From assembly GCA_018623515.1 (NCBI GenBank), contig JAAZVL010000002.1, positions 1 to 49,400 of the forward strand: 49,400 nt of DNA, given 5' to 3'. Positions 26,311 through 35,774 of the stretch are shown one piece after another. How positions within the stretch are numbered: the stretch's first letter is position 1; each line of letters opens with the position of its first letter. The position numbers and the translations under genes are program-made. Source of the DNA: Marinobacter sp. (GTDB lineage: Bacteria; Pseudomonadota; Gammaproteobacteria; Pseudomonadales; Oleiphilaceae). The notes beneath the pieces are model-generated. The model searched no databases. It saw only the letters and a list, made by a program, of their open reading frames with translations, and was not told where the DNA came from.

Positions 26311-26994
26311 ATGAAGATCCTGATGGTTCTGACATCACACGACCAGATGGGCGACACCGGACACAAGACCGGTTTCTGGCTCGAAGAGTTCACTGCGCCC
26401 TATTACGTGTTCAGGGACGCCGGAGCCGACATCACCCTTGCCTCTCCCAAGGGCGGCCAGCCGCCAGTTGACCCGAACAGTGAGGCCGACGACGCCCTCA
26501 CCGAGACGACCGAACGGTTCATGAGCGACGCCCACGCCAAGGAAATGCTCGCCAGCACCAAGAAGCTGAGCGATGTCGACATGAACGAGTATGACGCGAT
26601 TTTCTACCCCGGCGGCCACGGCCCGCTGTGGGATCTTGCCAACGACGAGACGTCCATTGCCCTGATCAAGAAGGCTTATGATCAGGACAAGGTGATCGGT
26701 GCTGTGTGCCACGCCCCGGCCGTGTTCAAGAACGTGTTCATCAAGCCGGAGCAGAATATCGTCGGCGGCCGAAAGGTTACCGCCTTCACCAACACCGAGG
26801 AAGACGCGGTGCAGCTGACCAACATCGTGCCGTTCCTGGTCGAGGACATGCTCAAGGACAACGCCGGGGACTACACCCGGGGTGACGATTGGGCCCCACA
26901 CATCGTGGTCGACGGCAAGCTGATCACCGGGCAGAACCCGGCCTCCTCCGAGGGTGCTGCCAAGGCGGTGGTTCAGGCGTTGCAGGAAGGCTGA
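26311..26994 (+). CDS. DJ-1/PfpI-family protein (Hsp31/class I glutamine-amidotransferase-like)
   Basis: This 227-residue protein starts at ATG 26311. MKILMVLTSHD leads the flavodoxin-like fold. E25/E26 in GFWLEEF and C133-H134 in AVCHAPAVF are the nucleophile-elbow residues of the Hsp31/YDR533C group. FYPGGHGPLWDLA near residue 98 is typical. Members act as glyoxalase III, deglycase or chaperone. It is followed by its own terminator, so it is monocistronic. Confidence 0.9.
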   Translation: MKILMVLTSHDQMGDTGHKTGFWLEEFTAPYYVFRDAGADITLASPKGGQPPVDPNSEADDALTETTERFMSDAHAKEMLASTKKLSDVDMNEYDAIFYPGGHGPLWDLANDETSIALIKKAYDQDKVIGAVCHAPAVFKNVFIKPEQNIVGGRKVTAFTNTEEDAVQLTNIVPFLVEDMLKDNAGDYTRGDDWAPHIVVDGKLITGQNPASSEGAAKAVVQALQEG

Positions 26995-27008
26995 CCACTG
27001 GTAAAGAT

Positions 27009-27045
27009 GGGGTCAGATGACGGTGTTCATCAGACCCCTCTTTTC
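27009..27045 (+). terminator. Terminator after the DJ-1/PfpI gene
   Basis: A stem of GGGGTC/GACCCC extended by GATGA/TCATC with one A-A mismatch and a 6-base loop is followed by TCTTTTCT. It begins 15 bases after the stop. Confidence 0.75.
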
Positions 27046-27122
27046 TGTCTCCGCCTCCCTCAATACACATTCCGCAGCCTGTGCTATGTTTCTGTGAAAC
27101 TTCCTGCAGACTGGCCTTCGTC

Positions 27123-27851
27123 ATGAGCAACCCCAAACACACTCTTTTCTGGATGACACTGTTCCTCGGCGTGGTGGTGGTCGTTGGTGTTCTGATCCAC
27201 AAACCGCTGATGACGGCCTTCATGGCCAACTGGGTCTTCAACCTGCTGATCGTCGGCGTCCTGATCGTCGGCATTGCCCTGACCTACCGACAGGTCTTTG
27301 TGCTGTTCCCGGAGCTGCGCTGGATTGCCCAGTTCCGTACCGGCCACGCCGGACTCTCCGTGGTGCAGGAGCCCCGCCTGCTCAAACCACTGGCCCGGCA
27401 GCTGGGCGAGGACGCCAAACGGGACCGCTTCACCCTGTCGACACTGTCCCTGCGCACGGTGCTGGATGGCATCCATTCCCGCATGGATGAACAGCGGGAA
27501 ATCACCCGGTACTTCATCAGCCTGCTGGTATTCCTTGGTCTGCTGGGCACCTTCTGGGGGCTGTTGGGCACCATCAATGCCGTAGGCCAGGTCATCACCG
27601 GGCTGGACATGAGCCAGGAGGATTTCGGCAAGGTATTTGGGGAACTTCAGGATGGCCTGCTCAAGCCGCTGGAAGGCATGGGCACGGCCTTCAGCTCGTC
27701 CCTGCTGGGACTCGGTGGCTCCCTGATTCTGGGTTTTCTCGACATTCAGGCCGGCCATGCCCAGAACCGTTTCTACGACGGCCTGGAAGAGTGGCTGACC
27801 GGCGTTACCAACCTGGTGGACCGGGTCGATGACGAGAAAGAGCTGTCATGA
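27123..27851 (+). CDS. MotA/TolQ/ExbB-like proton-channel protein
   Basis: This 242-residue inner-membrane protein starts at ATG 27123. Two N-terminal helices (about 8-28 and 35-55) are followed by a cytosolic domain. Two C-terminal helices then contain the family motif FLGLLGTFWGLLGTINAV and GMGTAFSSSLLGLGGSLILGF. It resembles the stator subunit of MotAB/TolQR-type motors but is not in a flagellar or Tol locus. Its stop overlaps the start of the OmpA/MotB-like gene by ATGA, so the two surely act together. Confidence 0.88.
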   Translation: MSNPKHTLFWMTLFLGVVVVVGVLIHKPLMTAFMANWVFNLLIVGVLIVGIALTYRQVFVLFPELRWIAQFRTGHAGLSVVQEPRLLKPLARQLGEDAKRDRFTLSTLSLRTVLDGIHSRMDEQREITRYFISLLVFLGLLGTFWGLLGTINAVGQVITGLDMSQEDFGKVFGELQDGLLKPLEGMGTAFSSSLLGLGGSLILGFLDIQAGHAQNRFYDGLEEWLTGVTNLVDRVDDEKELS

Positions 27852-28894
27852 TCGGATCCAAACGCCGTAGCCGGAGCAGTACCAACATCTGGCCGGGCTA
27901 TGTGGACGCCCTGTCCGCCCTCCTGATGCTGGTGATCTTCATGCTGCTGGTCTATGTGGTCAGCCAGCTCTACCTGTCCCAGACCCTGTCTGACCGCGAT
28001 ACCCAGCTCGCCCGGCTGAACGCCCAGCTGGATGAACTATCCGAGCTGCTGGGGCTGGAGCGGAGCAGGACCGAGGCCCTGGAAGAGCAGATGATCACGC
28101 TGCAGGAGGACTACAGCAGCAGCCTGGCCCGCAACGACGAACTGGTGAACAGTCTCGAGTCCACCCGGGAACAGCTGATGCAACAGACCGCCACCGCCGA
28201 GGCCCAGGCCGAGCGACTGGCCAGCATGGAGGAATCCATCGACGAGAAGGATGAGATGTCCGCGAGCCAGCAGGCCATGATCCTGCGCCTCTCCAACCAG
28301 ATCGCTTCGCTGCGGGAACAACTGCGGAAGATAGCCTCGGCACTGGAGCTACAGGAAAAGATGACCGCAGAGAAAGAAGAGGAGCTGGCCAAGGTCAGCC
28401 AGCGACTGAACGCCCTGCTGGCCGAACGGGTGAGCGAGCTGCAGCAATACCAGTCCGAGTTCTTTGCACGGCTCCGGGATATTCTGGCCAGTAACGAGAA
28501 CATCCGGATCGTGGGCGACCGCTTCCTGCTGCCTTCGGAACTGCTGTTTGCCTCAGGTTCTGCGGAACTGGGCGAGGACGGCAAGCGTGAACTCGACAAA
28601 CTCGCGAACCTGCTTCTCGACGTTGCCGGCAAGATCCCCGAGGATGTCGACTGGATCCTGCGGATAGATGGCCACACTGACATCGTGCCCATCAACACGC
28701 CGAAATTTCCCTCCAACTGGGAGCTGTCCACCGCTCGCGCCGTGGCGGTTGTGCGTTACCTGGCTGCCCAGGGGGTACCCGAGCGGCGCATGGTGGCCGC
28801 CGGCTTTGGCGAGTTTTTCCCGGTGGCGGAAGGCACCAGTCCGGAAGCGCTGCAGAAGAACCGGCGGATTGAGTTGAAGCTGACGGATCGCTAA
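27848..28894 (+). CDS. MotB/OmpA-like peptidoglycan-binding partner
   Basis: This 348-residue protein has one N-terminal helix (YVDALSALLMLVIFMLLVYV) beginning with Asp 20, the position of the proton-carrying aspartate in MotB/TolR. A long coiled coil (about 45-210, rich in Leu, Glu and Gln) follows. A C-terminal OmpA domain (about 220-348) has LLFASGSAELGEDG, IDGHTDIVPI and NRRIELKL. This is a stator-like protein anchored to the wall. Its coiled coil is much longer than in flagellar MotB. The pair is known as a stand-alone locus in several gammaproteobacteria, but its role is not settled. Confidence 0.88.
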   Translation: MIGSKRRSRSSTNIWPGYVDALSALLMLVIFMLLVYVVSQLYLSQTLSDRDTQLARLNAQLDELSELLGLERSRTEALEEQMITLQEDYSSSLARNDELVNSLESTREQLMQQTATAEAQAERLASMEESIDEKDEMSASQQAMILRLSNQIASLREQLRKIASALELQEKMTAEKEEELAKVSQRLNALLAERVSELQQYQSEFFARLRDILASNENIRIVGDRFLLPSELLFASGSAELGEDGKRELDKLANLLLDVAGKIPEDVDWILRIDGHTDIVPINTPKFPSNWELSTARAVAVVRYLAAQGVPERRMVAAGFGEFFPVAEGTSPEALQKNRRIELKLTDR

Positions 28895-28915
28895 CTGTGC
28901 AGGCCTCCCGGAAGG

Positions 28916-29590
28916 CTACCTCATCCAACCGAACCCGGAGAGCATCCGCGCGGAATTATTCATGCCGCTACTGAACATCCTCTGGGGAAATTGCGAACCT
29001 CCAAGGCTGAAGGCTGCGTTGAGCAGGCACACGGTGGGGTCATCCAGTCGAAGGGTCTGTGTGGTCTTCCGGGAATCCCCCTTGAATGTCATCACTGCTC
29101 CCCACTGCTGGTCCTGAACCCAGCCGTTGATCATCTCCCGCAAGTGACGGTCATGGAGCATCACCTGGCTGTCTGCCTTGTCGTCCAGGCAGATGATCAG
29201 TACCCCTTGTTCACGCAGAACCTCAAGGCACTGTCCAATACGCCGATACTCCTGCTCGCTCATGCCGGTATTCAAACGGAGTTCCGACAGATCCCCCGGC
29301 TCCTCGGAGAGCAGGACACTAAGCAAGCCGTCCCGGCTGTTTGCGCTGTCGGAGCGACTATCGGGTGCAAAACCCTGTGACCCCAGCAGACTCTTGATGC
29401 TCTCGGACCGGTCAGCACTGCCTTTGAGATGAACTATCAGAGGCGACTGGAGAGCTGTATCAGTGCTGATCAGCACAACGCTCTGGTAACGCTTTCCCCA
29501 GATCATCCGGGCCGGACCGGAGCCAGCCTCCCGCTGAGACTGCAGGCTTTCCGCGTTGCAGGAGACAAATAGCACCGGCAGTTTGTTCAC
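28916..29590 (-). CDS. Unrecognised protein at the end of the phenol operon
   Basis: I do not recognise this 224-residue protein. It starts at GTG 29590 with GGAG 10 bases upstream, 38 bases after the dmpI stop and on the same strand. It is therefore probably the last gene of the long meta-cleavage transcript. It is soluble, with alternating short strands and helices (PVLFVSCNAESL, YQSVVLISTDTAL, GVLIICLDDKADS). It has no signal, membrane helix or known catalytic motif that I can see. The final part is Met/Ser/Phe-rich. It ends 21 bases from the convergent motB-like gene. A catabolic role is only suggested by position. Confidence 0.6.
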   Translation of the reverse strand: MNKLPVLFVSCNAESLQSQREAGSGPARMIWGKRYQSVVLISTDTALQSPLIVHLKGSADRSESIKSLLGSQGFAPDSRSDSANSRDGLLSVLLSEEPGDLSELRLNTGMSEQEYRRIGQCLEVLREQGVLIICLDDKADSQVMLHDRHLREMINGWVQDQQWGAVMTFKGDSRKTTQTLRLDDPTVCLLNAAFSLGGSQFPQRMFSSGMNNSARMLSGFGWMR

Positions 29591-29628
29591 AAGTGTTTCT
29601 CCAGAAAAAACAGTTCAAATGCTGGGGC

Positions 29629-29820
29629 TCATCGCCCCAGCTTCTTTACAGATTGACCACCAATACCGAAGTGTTGCTTGGGCATTTCGGTAATGATGAT
29701 CCGGACACTCTCTGCGGGCGCGCCCAAAGAGCGTGCGATTGCGTCGGTTACTTCCCGGATCAGCATTTCCTTCTGCTCATCGGACCGACCTTCCAGAATA
29801 TTGATCTGCGCAACAGGCAT
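29629..29820 (-). CDS. dmpI: 4-oxalocrotonate tautomerase
   Basis: This 63-residue protein forms homohexamers. It isomerises 2-hydroxymuconate to 2-oxo-3-hexenedioate in the oxalocrotonate branch of the meta pathway. Pro1 (after Met removal) is the catalytic base. Arg11, Arg39 and Phe50 of the mature numbering are all in place (ILEGR, SVRII, KQHF). The length matches DmpI/XylH (62-63). It lies 9 bases after dmpH. Confidence 0.96.
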   Translation of the reverse strand: MPVAQINILEGRSDEQKEMLIREVTDAIARSLGAPAESVRIIITEMPKQHFGIGGQSVKKLGR

Positions 29821-29829
29821 TAATCCTCC

Positions 29830-30624
29830 TTACTCGAAACGGGCGGACACAGTACCCAACCCCTGGTAACGGACGGTGATATTGTCACCGGGTTCAACCG
29901 TGATGGCTGCGGTAATACCCCCGGTCATGATGAAGGTGCCGGCCGGGATGTGCTCACCGCGCTCTGCCAGCAGGTTGGCCAGCATGGCGACACTCGAGGC
30001 CGGATGGCCCAGTACCGCAGCACCGGCACCCACGTCCACCACCTCACCGTTCTTCTCGACAACAACCCCCAGGGTTTTCAGGTCGACATCGGCGACATCC
30101 GCCATCTGGCCACCGGTAATGAACCGGGTGGAGGAGGCGTTATCCGCCACTACACTCACCAGGTCGAACTTGAAGTTCTCGTAGCGGGAGTCAATCACCT
30201 CCACAGCCGGGATGACAAAGTCGGTCGCGGCCAGCACCTGGCCGATGTGACAACCCGGTCCCTTGAGAGGCTCCTTGGTAACAAAGGCGATCTCGGCCTC
30301 GATTTTCGGGTGGATCAGCTCTTTGGTGTTGACCACACCGCCATCGGGCACGCTGAAGTAATCCGCCAGGAAACCGTAGATCGGGGTCTCCACACCCATC
30401 TGGGCCATCTTGGCCCAGGAGGTCAGTCCCATCTTCATACCGACCACCTTGTTGCCCCGCTCTTCCTTGCGACGGCGGATTTCCCACTGCACGTCGTAGG
30501 CATCCTCGAAGGTCATGTCCGGGTAGTCGTTGGTGACCTTGGTGATATCGTGGGCCTGAAGTTCGGCGTTTTCCACGTGCTCGGCCAGCGCCAGCACCTG
30601 CTCTCGGGTCAGTGTCTTGCTCAT
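29830..30624 (-). CDS. dmpH: 4-oxalocrotonate decarboxylase
   Basis: This 264-residue enzyme converts 2-oxo-3-hexenedioate to 2-hydroxypenta-2,4-dienoate and CO2. It works in a complex with Dmp[32 protein letters not shown] (metal-binding Glu pair) and [22 protein letters not shown] are conserved through the DmpH/DmpE/FAH-like family. The start is ATG 30624, overlapping the dmpG stop in an ATGA junction. Earlier in-frame starts lie inside dmpG and are unlikely. Confidence 0.95.
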   Translation of the reverse strand: MSKTLTREQVLALAEHVENAELQAHDITKVTNDYPDMTFEDAYDVQWEIRRRKEERGNKVVGMKMGLTSWAKMAQMGVETPIYGFLADYFSVPDGGVVNTKELIHPKIEAEIAFVTKEPLKGPGCHIGQVLAATDFVIPAVEVIDSRYENFKFDLVSVVADNASSTRFITGGQMADVADVDLKTLGVVVEKNGEVVDVGAGAAVLGHPASSVAMLANLLAERGEHIPAGTFIMTGGITAAITVEPGDNITVRYQGLGTVSARFE

Positions 30625-31658
30625 GCGTTTTGCTCCTTCTGTGCGGCGAGCAGATCCAGCGCCACATCCACAATCATGTCTTCCTGACCACCCACCATGC
30701 GGCGGCGGCCAAGCTCTACCAGAATGTCCACGGTCTTCAGGCCGTACTTCTGTGCCGCCACCTCGGAGTGACGCAGGAAGCTGGAGTAGACGCCGGCATA
30801 GCCCAGGGCCAGGGTTTCGCGGTCCACCCGCACCGGGCGGTCCTGCAGCGGGCGCACGATGTCGTCGGCCGCATCCATCAGAGCGTACACGTCCGTGCCA
30901 TGCTCCCAGCCCATCTTGTCGAAGGCGGCAATGCACACCTCGAGCGGCGCGTTGCCGGCACCGGCGCCCATGCCGGACAGGGACGCATCGATACGGTCAC
31001 AACCCTCTTCCACCGCCACGATGGAGTTGGCCACACCCAGAGCCAGGTTGTGGTGGGCATGCATGCCGGTCTGGGTTTCCGGCTTCAGCACGTCTTTGAG
31101 CGCCCGGAAGCGGTCCCGGATGTCGTTCATGTTCATGGCACCGCCAGAGTCCACCACGTACAGGCAGGTGGCCCCATAGTCTTCCATCAGCTTGGCCTGC
31201 TCGGCCAGGCCCTGCGGGGTCTGCATGTGGCTCATCATCAGGAAGCCGACGGTGTCCATGCCGAGTTTTCTGGCGTGCTCGATGTGCTGTTTGGACACAT
31301 CCGCTTCGGTGCAGTGGGTCGCCACCCGCACGATCCGGGCACCGGCGTTGTAGGCGTTGTCCAGGTCATGGACGGTGCCGATGCCGGGCAGCAACAGGGT
31401 GGCAATCTTCGAATGGGTGACTACTTCCGCCACCGCTTCGATCCACTCCAGGTCGGTGTGGGCACCGAAGCCGTAGTTGAAGCTCGAGCCCTGCAGGCCG
31501 TCGCCGTGGGCCACTTCGATGGAATCGACTTTGGCCTTGTCCAACGCACGAGCGATGTCCTGCACGTTCTTGATGGAGTACTGGTGGCGGATGGCGTGGC
31601 TGCCGTCGCGCAGGGTCACGTCGGAGATGTACAGTTTCTTGCCGGGATTATAAGTCAT
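30621..31658 (-). CDS. dmpG: 4-hydroxy-2-oxovalerate aldolase
   Basis: This 345-residue TIM-barrel class II aldolase cleaves 4-hydroxy-2-oxovalerate to pyruvate and acetaldehyde. It channels acetaldehyde to Dmp[16 protein letters not shown] near residue 13 carries the catalytic Arg and metal Asp. [14 protein letters not shown] near residue 205 carries the metal histidines. The length equals that of DmpG. The gap to dmpF is 12 bases. Confidence 0.96.
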   Translation of the reverse strand: MTYNPGKKLYISDVTLRDGSHAIRHQYSIKNVQDIARALDKAKVDSIEVAHGDGLQGSSFNYGFGAHTDLEWIEAVAEVVTHSKIATLLLPGIGTVHDLDNAYNAGARIVRVATHCTEADVSKQHIEHARKLGMDTVGFLMMSHMQTPQGLAEQAKLMEDYGATCLYVVDSGGAMNMNDIRDRFRALKDVLKPETQTGMHAHHNLALGVANSIVAVEEGCDRIDASLSGMGAGAGNAPLEVCIAAFDKMGWEHGTDVYALMDAADDIVRPLQDRPVRVDRETLALGYAGVYSSFLRHSEVAAQKYGLKTVDILVELGRRRMVGGQEDMIVDVALDLLAAQKEQNA

Positions 31659-31670
31659 GGTTCTGTCTCC

Positions 31671-32606
31671 TCACTTGACCAGCGATTCGGCGATGCGCTC
31701 GGCGGTGCCCAGCGCGGCGGAGGTCATGATGTCCAGGTTGCCGGCGTAGGCCGGCAGGTAGTGGGCGGCGCCCTCCACTTCCAGGAAGATGGAGGTCTTC
31801 AGGCCGCTGAAGCGGCCCAGACCCGGGACGTTCATGGGCTGGTCTTCGGGGATGTCGTCGAACTGCACCTTCTGCTTCAGTCGGTACCCCGGCACGTAGC
31901 TGTTCACCGCCTGGACCATTTCCTCGACGGAGGCTTCCACCTCGGCCTTGTCGGCGGCATCAGACAGCACATAGACCGTGTCGCGCATCAGCAGCGGCGG
32001 CTCGGCCGGGTTCAGGATGATGATGGCCTTGCCCTTCTGGGCACCCCCGACCACTTCAATGGCCTTGGAGGTGGTTTCGGTGAACTCGTCGATGTTGGCA
32101 CGGGTACCGGGGCCGGCAGACTTCGAAGAGATGGACGCCACGATCTCCGCGTAGTGGGCCTTGGCCACCCGGGACACCGCCGCCACCATGGGAATGGTGG
32201 CCTGGCCACCGCAGGTGACCATGTTAACGTTACCTTCCTGGAGATTCTGCTCCAGGTTCACCACCGGCACGCAGTAGGGCCCGATGGCCGCCGGCGTCAT
32301 GTCGATGATCTTGATGCTCTCTTTATGGCCGCGCAGGAACACCTCGTTGTGCATGTGCGCCTTAGCGGAGGTGGCATCGAACACGATGTCGATGTCGGCA
32401 AACTCAGGCATCTTCACCAGGCCTTCAACCCCTTCGTGGGTGGTGGCCACGCCCATGCGACTGGCCCGTGCCAGTCCGTCGGATTCCGGATCGATCCCGA
32501 CCATGGCGCCCATTTCGATGTGCCGGCCGTTGCGCAGGAACTTGATCATCAGGTCGGTGCCGATGTTGCCCGAGCCGATGATGGCTGCTTTGATTTTCTT
32601 GCTCAT
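31671..32606 (-). CDS. dmpF: Acetaldehyde dehydrogenase (acylating)
   Basis: This 311-residue partner of DmpG oxidises channelled acetaldehyde to acetyl-CoA with NAD+ and Co[17 protein letters not shown] at the N-terminus is the NAD-binding loop. The catalytic cysteine falls at residue 132 in [11 protein letters not shown], the same number as in DmpF. The C-terminal half ([20 protein letters not shown]) forms the dimer and DmpG contacts. Confidence 0.96.
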   Translation of the reverse strand: MSKKIKAAIIGSGNIGTDLMIKFLRNGRHIEMGAMVGIDPESDGLARASRMGVATTHEGVEGLVKMPEFADIDIVFDATSAKAHMHNEVFLRGHKESIKIIDMTPAAIGPYCVPVVNLEQNLQEGNVNMVTCGGQATIPMVAAVSRVAKAHYAEIVASISSKSAGPGTRANIDEFTETTSKAIEVVGGAQKGKAIIILNPAEPPLLMRDTVYVLSDAADKAEVEASVEEMVQAVNSYVPGYRLKQKVQFDDIPEDQPMNVPGLGRFSGLKTSIFLEVEGAAHYLPAYAGNLDIMTSAALGTAERIAESLVK

Positions 32607-32629
32607 GTTGTTGTCCTCTTCAATCCGGG

Positions 32630-33415
32630 TCAGGCGAAGCGCACTGAGGCGCTGCCGATACCACCAATATCCACCCGCATGTAATCGCCGGCCTTGACCG
32701 GCTCCAGCGGCACCAGGGAGCCGGACAGAATCACCTCGCCCGCCTTCAGGGGAATACCGAACTCACCCAGGGTGTTGGCCAGCCAGGTCACACAGTTGAC
32801 CGGTGAGCCCAGGGCGGCGGCACCGGCGCCCGCGCTGATCACACTGCCGTTCTTCTCTACCACCATGCCGCAGGTGACCAGATCCACCTTGCGCGGGGAG
32901 ACCGCCTGGTCACCCAGCACGAACAGTCCGCAGGAGGCGTTGTCGGCGATGGTGTCCTGGATGGCGATCTTCCAGTCCTGGATACGGGAATCGACGATCT
33001 CGAAACAGGGCATCACGCACTCGGTCGCAGCCAGCACGTCGGCGTTGGTGATACCCGGCCCGTTCAGATCCTTTTTCAGGATGAAGGCGATCTCGCCCTC
33101 GGCGCGGGGTGCGATCAGCCGGTCGCTGATCGGCATCACTTCACCGCTGTTGAACACCATGTCGTCGGTGAGGTAGCCGAAATCCGGCTGGTGCACATTC
33201 AGCATGTTCTGCACCGCCTTGCTGGTGACACCGATCTTCTTGCCAATGACCGAGGCCCCGTCCGCCAGCCGGCGCTCGAGCATGCGCAAGGAAATGTGGT
33301 ACGCGTCATCAATGGTGATGTCCTCGCCCCGGCTGGTCAGGGGCGCCACGGCCTCCCGTTGGACCATCGCCTGGTAGAGCTCGTCGCCGAGCGCCTGAAT
33401 TCGTGTTTGTTCCAT
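32630..33415 (-). CDS. dmpE: 2-hydroxypenta-2,4-dienoate (2-oxopent-4-enoate) hydratase
   Basis: This 261-residue enzyme adds water to 2-hydroxypenta-2,4-dienoate, giving 4-hydroxy-2-oxovalerate. It is where the hydrolytic (DmpD) and oxalocrotonate (DmpC-I-H) branches join. [29 protein letters not shown] (metal-binding acidic pair) and [21 protein letters not shown] are typical. It is paralogous to dmpH. The start overlaps the dmpD stop by one base (TGATG). Confidence 0.95.
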   Translation of the reverse strand: MEQTRIQALGDELYQAMVQREAVAPLTSRGEDITIDDAYHISLRMLERRLADGASVIGKKIGVTSKAVQNMLNVHQPDFGYLTDDMVFNSGEVMPISDRLIAPRAEGEIAFILKKDLNGPGITNADVLAATECVMPCFEIVDSRIQDWKIAIQDTIADNASCGLFVLGDQAVSPRKVDLVTCGMVVEKNGSVISAGAGAAALGSPVNCVTWLANTLGEFGIPLKAGEVILSGSLVPLEPVKAGDYMRVDIGGIGSASVRFA

Positions 33416-34275
33416 CAGGAGTCTCCCGCAGCCGCTTGATCGGCTTCATTGAGAAAATCGTTGACCAACCGGGCAAACCGGTCGGCATGTTCAATCTGGG
33501 TCCAGTGGCCGCAGCGGCCGAACACGTGCAGCTGGGCACGATCAATCAGCTCAGCCAATCGGTAAGAGGCTTCCAGCGGAATTACTTCATCCTCGCGGCC
33601 GTGCAGAATCAGAGTTTCATGGGGCACCGCACGGATATCCTCTTCGTCGCTTGCCAGGTTGTCGACCCAACGTTGACGCGGTGCCGGAAACATGGCCGAG
33701 AACGACTCCTGGAAGCCTGGGCGAACGCTTGCGTGATAACGCATTTCCGCCAACTCATCGGTCAGCAGGCCCTTGTTGTAGGCGAATACATCCATCAGGC
33801 GGCGCATGGTTTCGATAGAAGGCTCGTAACCCCATACTTCATCCAGACCCTTGGTGATCGGGAAGCTGACGCCGACCGAACCCATCAAAACGAGGCGACG
33901 AACACGCTCCGGGTGTTCAATGGCCAGAGCCAGTGCCAGACCGCCACCAAAGGAGTTACCTACCAGGTCTACCTGCTCCAGGCCCAGCTCATCCATTACT
34001 CCGAGTGCATGCTTTACCCAGCGCTCCCGGTTGTAGATCTTGTCATCCGGGCGCTCGCTGTAACCAAAGCCGAGCATATCCGGGGCCACGACACGACGGT
34101 GTTTGGCCAGTTCGGGAATGACCAGGCGCCAGTTGGCCCAGGCCGTCACGCCGGGGCCGGAACCGTGAATCATCATTACCGGGAAGCCGCCCTCTCCGTG
34201 GTCATGGACATTGGTGCGGTAGCCCGCCGCGATGATCTCACGCCCGATCTCCGGGCTCTCTACAGGTGCGTTCAT
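33415..34275 (-). CDS. dmpD: 2-hydroxymuconic semialdehyde hydrolase
   Basis: This 286-residue alpha/beta hydrolase releases formate (or acetate from methylated substrates) from the ring-cleavage product. MIHGSGPGVTAWANWRLVI forms the oxyanion region and VGNSFGGGLALALA holds the nucleophilic serine. ILHGREDEVIPLEAS holds the acid, and FGRCGHWTQIEHADRF the histidine. It serves substrates that DmpC cannot oxidise, such as ketones from methylcatechols. Confidence 0.95.
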   Translation of the reverse strand: MNAPVESPEIGREIIAAGYRTNVHDHGEGGFPVMMIHGSGPGVTAWANWRLVIPELAKHRRVVAPDMLGFGYSERPDDKIYNRERWVKHALGVMDELGLEQVDLVGNSFGGGLALALAIEHPERVRRLVLMGSVGVSFPITKGLDEVWGYEPSIETMRRLMDVFAYNKGLLTDELAEMRYHASVRPGFQESFSAMFPAPRQRWVDNLASDEEDIRAVPHETLILHGREDEVIPLEASYRLAELIDRAQLHVFGRCGHWTQIEHADRFARLVNDFLNEADQAAAGDS

Positions 34276-34282
34276 GGCTACC

Positions 34283-35743
34283 TCACAGTTTGATGCAGAC
34301 GTTCTTCATCTCGGTGTAGAACTCCAGGGAGTGAACACCACCCTCGCGGCCGACCCCGGACTGCTTGCTGCCCCCGAATGGGGTTCGCAGATCCCGCAGG
34401 AACCAGCTGTTCACCCAGATGATGCCGGCTTCTATCTGGCCAGCGACGCGGTGGGCCCGCGTTACGTTCTCCGTCCAGATGGCCGAAGCCAGGCCGTAAG
34501 GCAGGCTGTTGGCCAGTTCGATGGCTTCCTCTTCGGTGTCAAACGCACGGATGTGACAACAGGGCCCGAAGATCTCGTCCGTGACCACCGCCGAATCGTC
34601 CGCCAGTCCGGTCCAGATGGTGGGCTGAACCCAGGCACCGCCAGCCAGTTCCTCCGGCATGTCGGGAACACCACCACCGGTGATCACCGTGGCACCGTCA
34701 TCAACCGCCTTCTGGTAGTAGGACAACACCTTTTCGCGATGCTTCAGGCTGACCAGTGGCCCCATGTTCGCCTCGCTGTCCTCGGGCGGACCAATCTTGA
34801 GGCCTTCCGCCGCTTCCTTAAGGCGCGCAACGAATTCGTCAAAGATGGCACGCTCCACGTATACCCGCTCGGTGCCCAGACAGACCTGGCCACAGTTGGC
34901 GAACGCGGAACGCATGGTGCCCTCGATCGCCTTGTCCATGTCGCAGTCGGCAAACACCAGGCCCGCGTTCTTGCCGCCCAGTTCCAGGGAGATGTCCCGG
35001 ATACCTTTCGCGGCGGCCTTCATGATGGTCTCACCGGTCACCGTTTCACCGGTGAACGTGAAGCCGTCTACGTCGGGATGTTCGGTGAGGAAGGCTCCGG
35101 CGGAGTTGCCGCCAAAGCCATGGACGACGTTGTAGACACCATCCGGCACACCGGCTTCCTTCATTACCTCACCCAGCAGCGCAGTGGTGGTCGGCGTCTC
35201 CTCGGAAGGCTTGACCACCACCGTGTTGCCGCAGGCCAGGGCCGGACCCACCTTCCAGGTCATCAGCAGCAACGGCAGGTTCCAGGGACTGATTACGCCA
35301 ATCACGCCCTTGGGTCGACGCACCGCGTAGTTCAGCGCGCCAGTCCCATCCGGGGTCGGCATTTCAAAGGATTCGGTGGGCACATTCTTGATCATGTCCG
35401 CGAACACCTTGAAGTTGGCCGCGCCCCGGGGGATGTCGATATGGCTGGCCATGGATTTGGGCTTGCCGGTATCAAGACACTCCGCTTCCAGGAACTCATC
35501 AAAGCGGGCATTGATGCCGTCGGCCACCTTGTGAAGAATCCGGGTGCGCTCGTCCAGGGTCATCTTGCCCCAGGGGCCACGCAGGGCGGCACGGGCAGCC
35601 TTGACGGCTGCATCCACCTCTTCCCGGCCGGCCTCATGCACCTTGCTGATGACTTTGCCGGTGGCCGGATTCACGTTGTCGAACAGCTTGCCGTTGGCTG
35701 AACCAACATACTGCCCATTGATGTAGTGCTTGATATCTTTCAT
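34283..35743 (-). CDS. dmpC: 2-hydroxymuconic semialdehyde dehydrogenase
   Basis: This 486-residue aldehyde dehydrogenase oxidises 2-hydroxymuconic semialdehyde to 2-hydroxymuconate with NAD+. This is the first step of the branch used for phenol and 4-methylphenol. ISPWNLPLLLMTWKVGPALA, SLELGGKNAGLVF (general-base Glu) and NCGQVCLGTERVYVE (catalytic Cys) are all present. The length equals DmpC/XylG. It follows dmpB after 31 bases. Confidence 0.95.
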   Translation of the reverse strand: MKDIKHYINGQYVGSANGKLFDNVNPATGKVISKVHEAGREEVDAAVKAARAALRGPWGKMTLDERTRILHKVADGINARFDEFLEAECLDTGKPKSMASHIDIPRGAANFKVFADMIKNVPTESFEMPTPDGTGALNYAVRRPKGVIGVISPWNLPLLLMTWKVGPALACGNTVVVKPSEETPTTTALLGEVMKEAGVPDGVYNVVHGFGGNSAGAFLTEHPDVDGFTFTGETVTGETIMKAAAKGIRDISLELGGKNAGLVFADCDMDKAIEGTMRSAFANCGQVCLGTERVYVERAIFDEFVARLKEAAEGLKIGPPEDSEANMGPLVSLKHREKVLSYYQKAVDDGATVITGGGVPDMPEELAGGAWVQPTIWTGLADDSAVVTDEIFGPCCHIRAFDTEEEAIELANSLPYGLASAIWTENVTRAHRVAGQIEAGIIWVNSWFLRDLRTPFGGSKQSGVGREGGVHSLEFYTEMKNVCIKL

Positions 35744-35774
35744 TGCTGTTTTGTCCTGTTAAATCAGTGTCGGG

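Noticed and set aside
27123..28894. Zorya anti-phage system (ZorA/ZorB-like pair)
   Set aside because: The pair resembles ZorAB in general architecture, but no ZorC, ZorD helicase or ZorE nuclease gene is next to it; the neighbours are a PfpI protein and the phenol operon. ZorA also has a long C-terminal tail that is absent here.
30612..32684. Long open frame (690 codons) on the plus strand across dmpG and dmpF
   Set aside because: It is antisense to two enzymes with intact catalytic residues, is histidine/valine-rich in the manner of reverse-frame translation of GC-rich genes, and shows no domain.
34232..35701. Long open frame (489 codons) on the plus strand across dmpC
   Set aside because: It is a shadow of the aldehyde dehydrogenase gene; no motif and no ribosome site.
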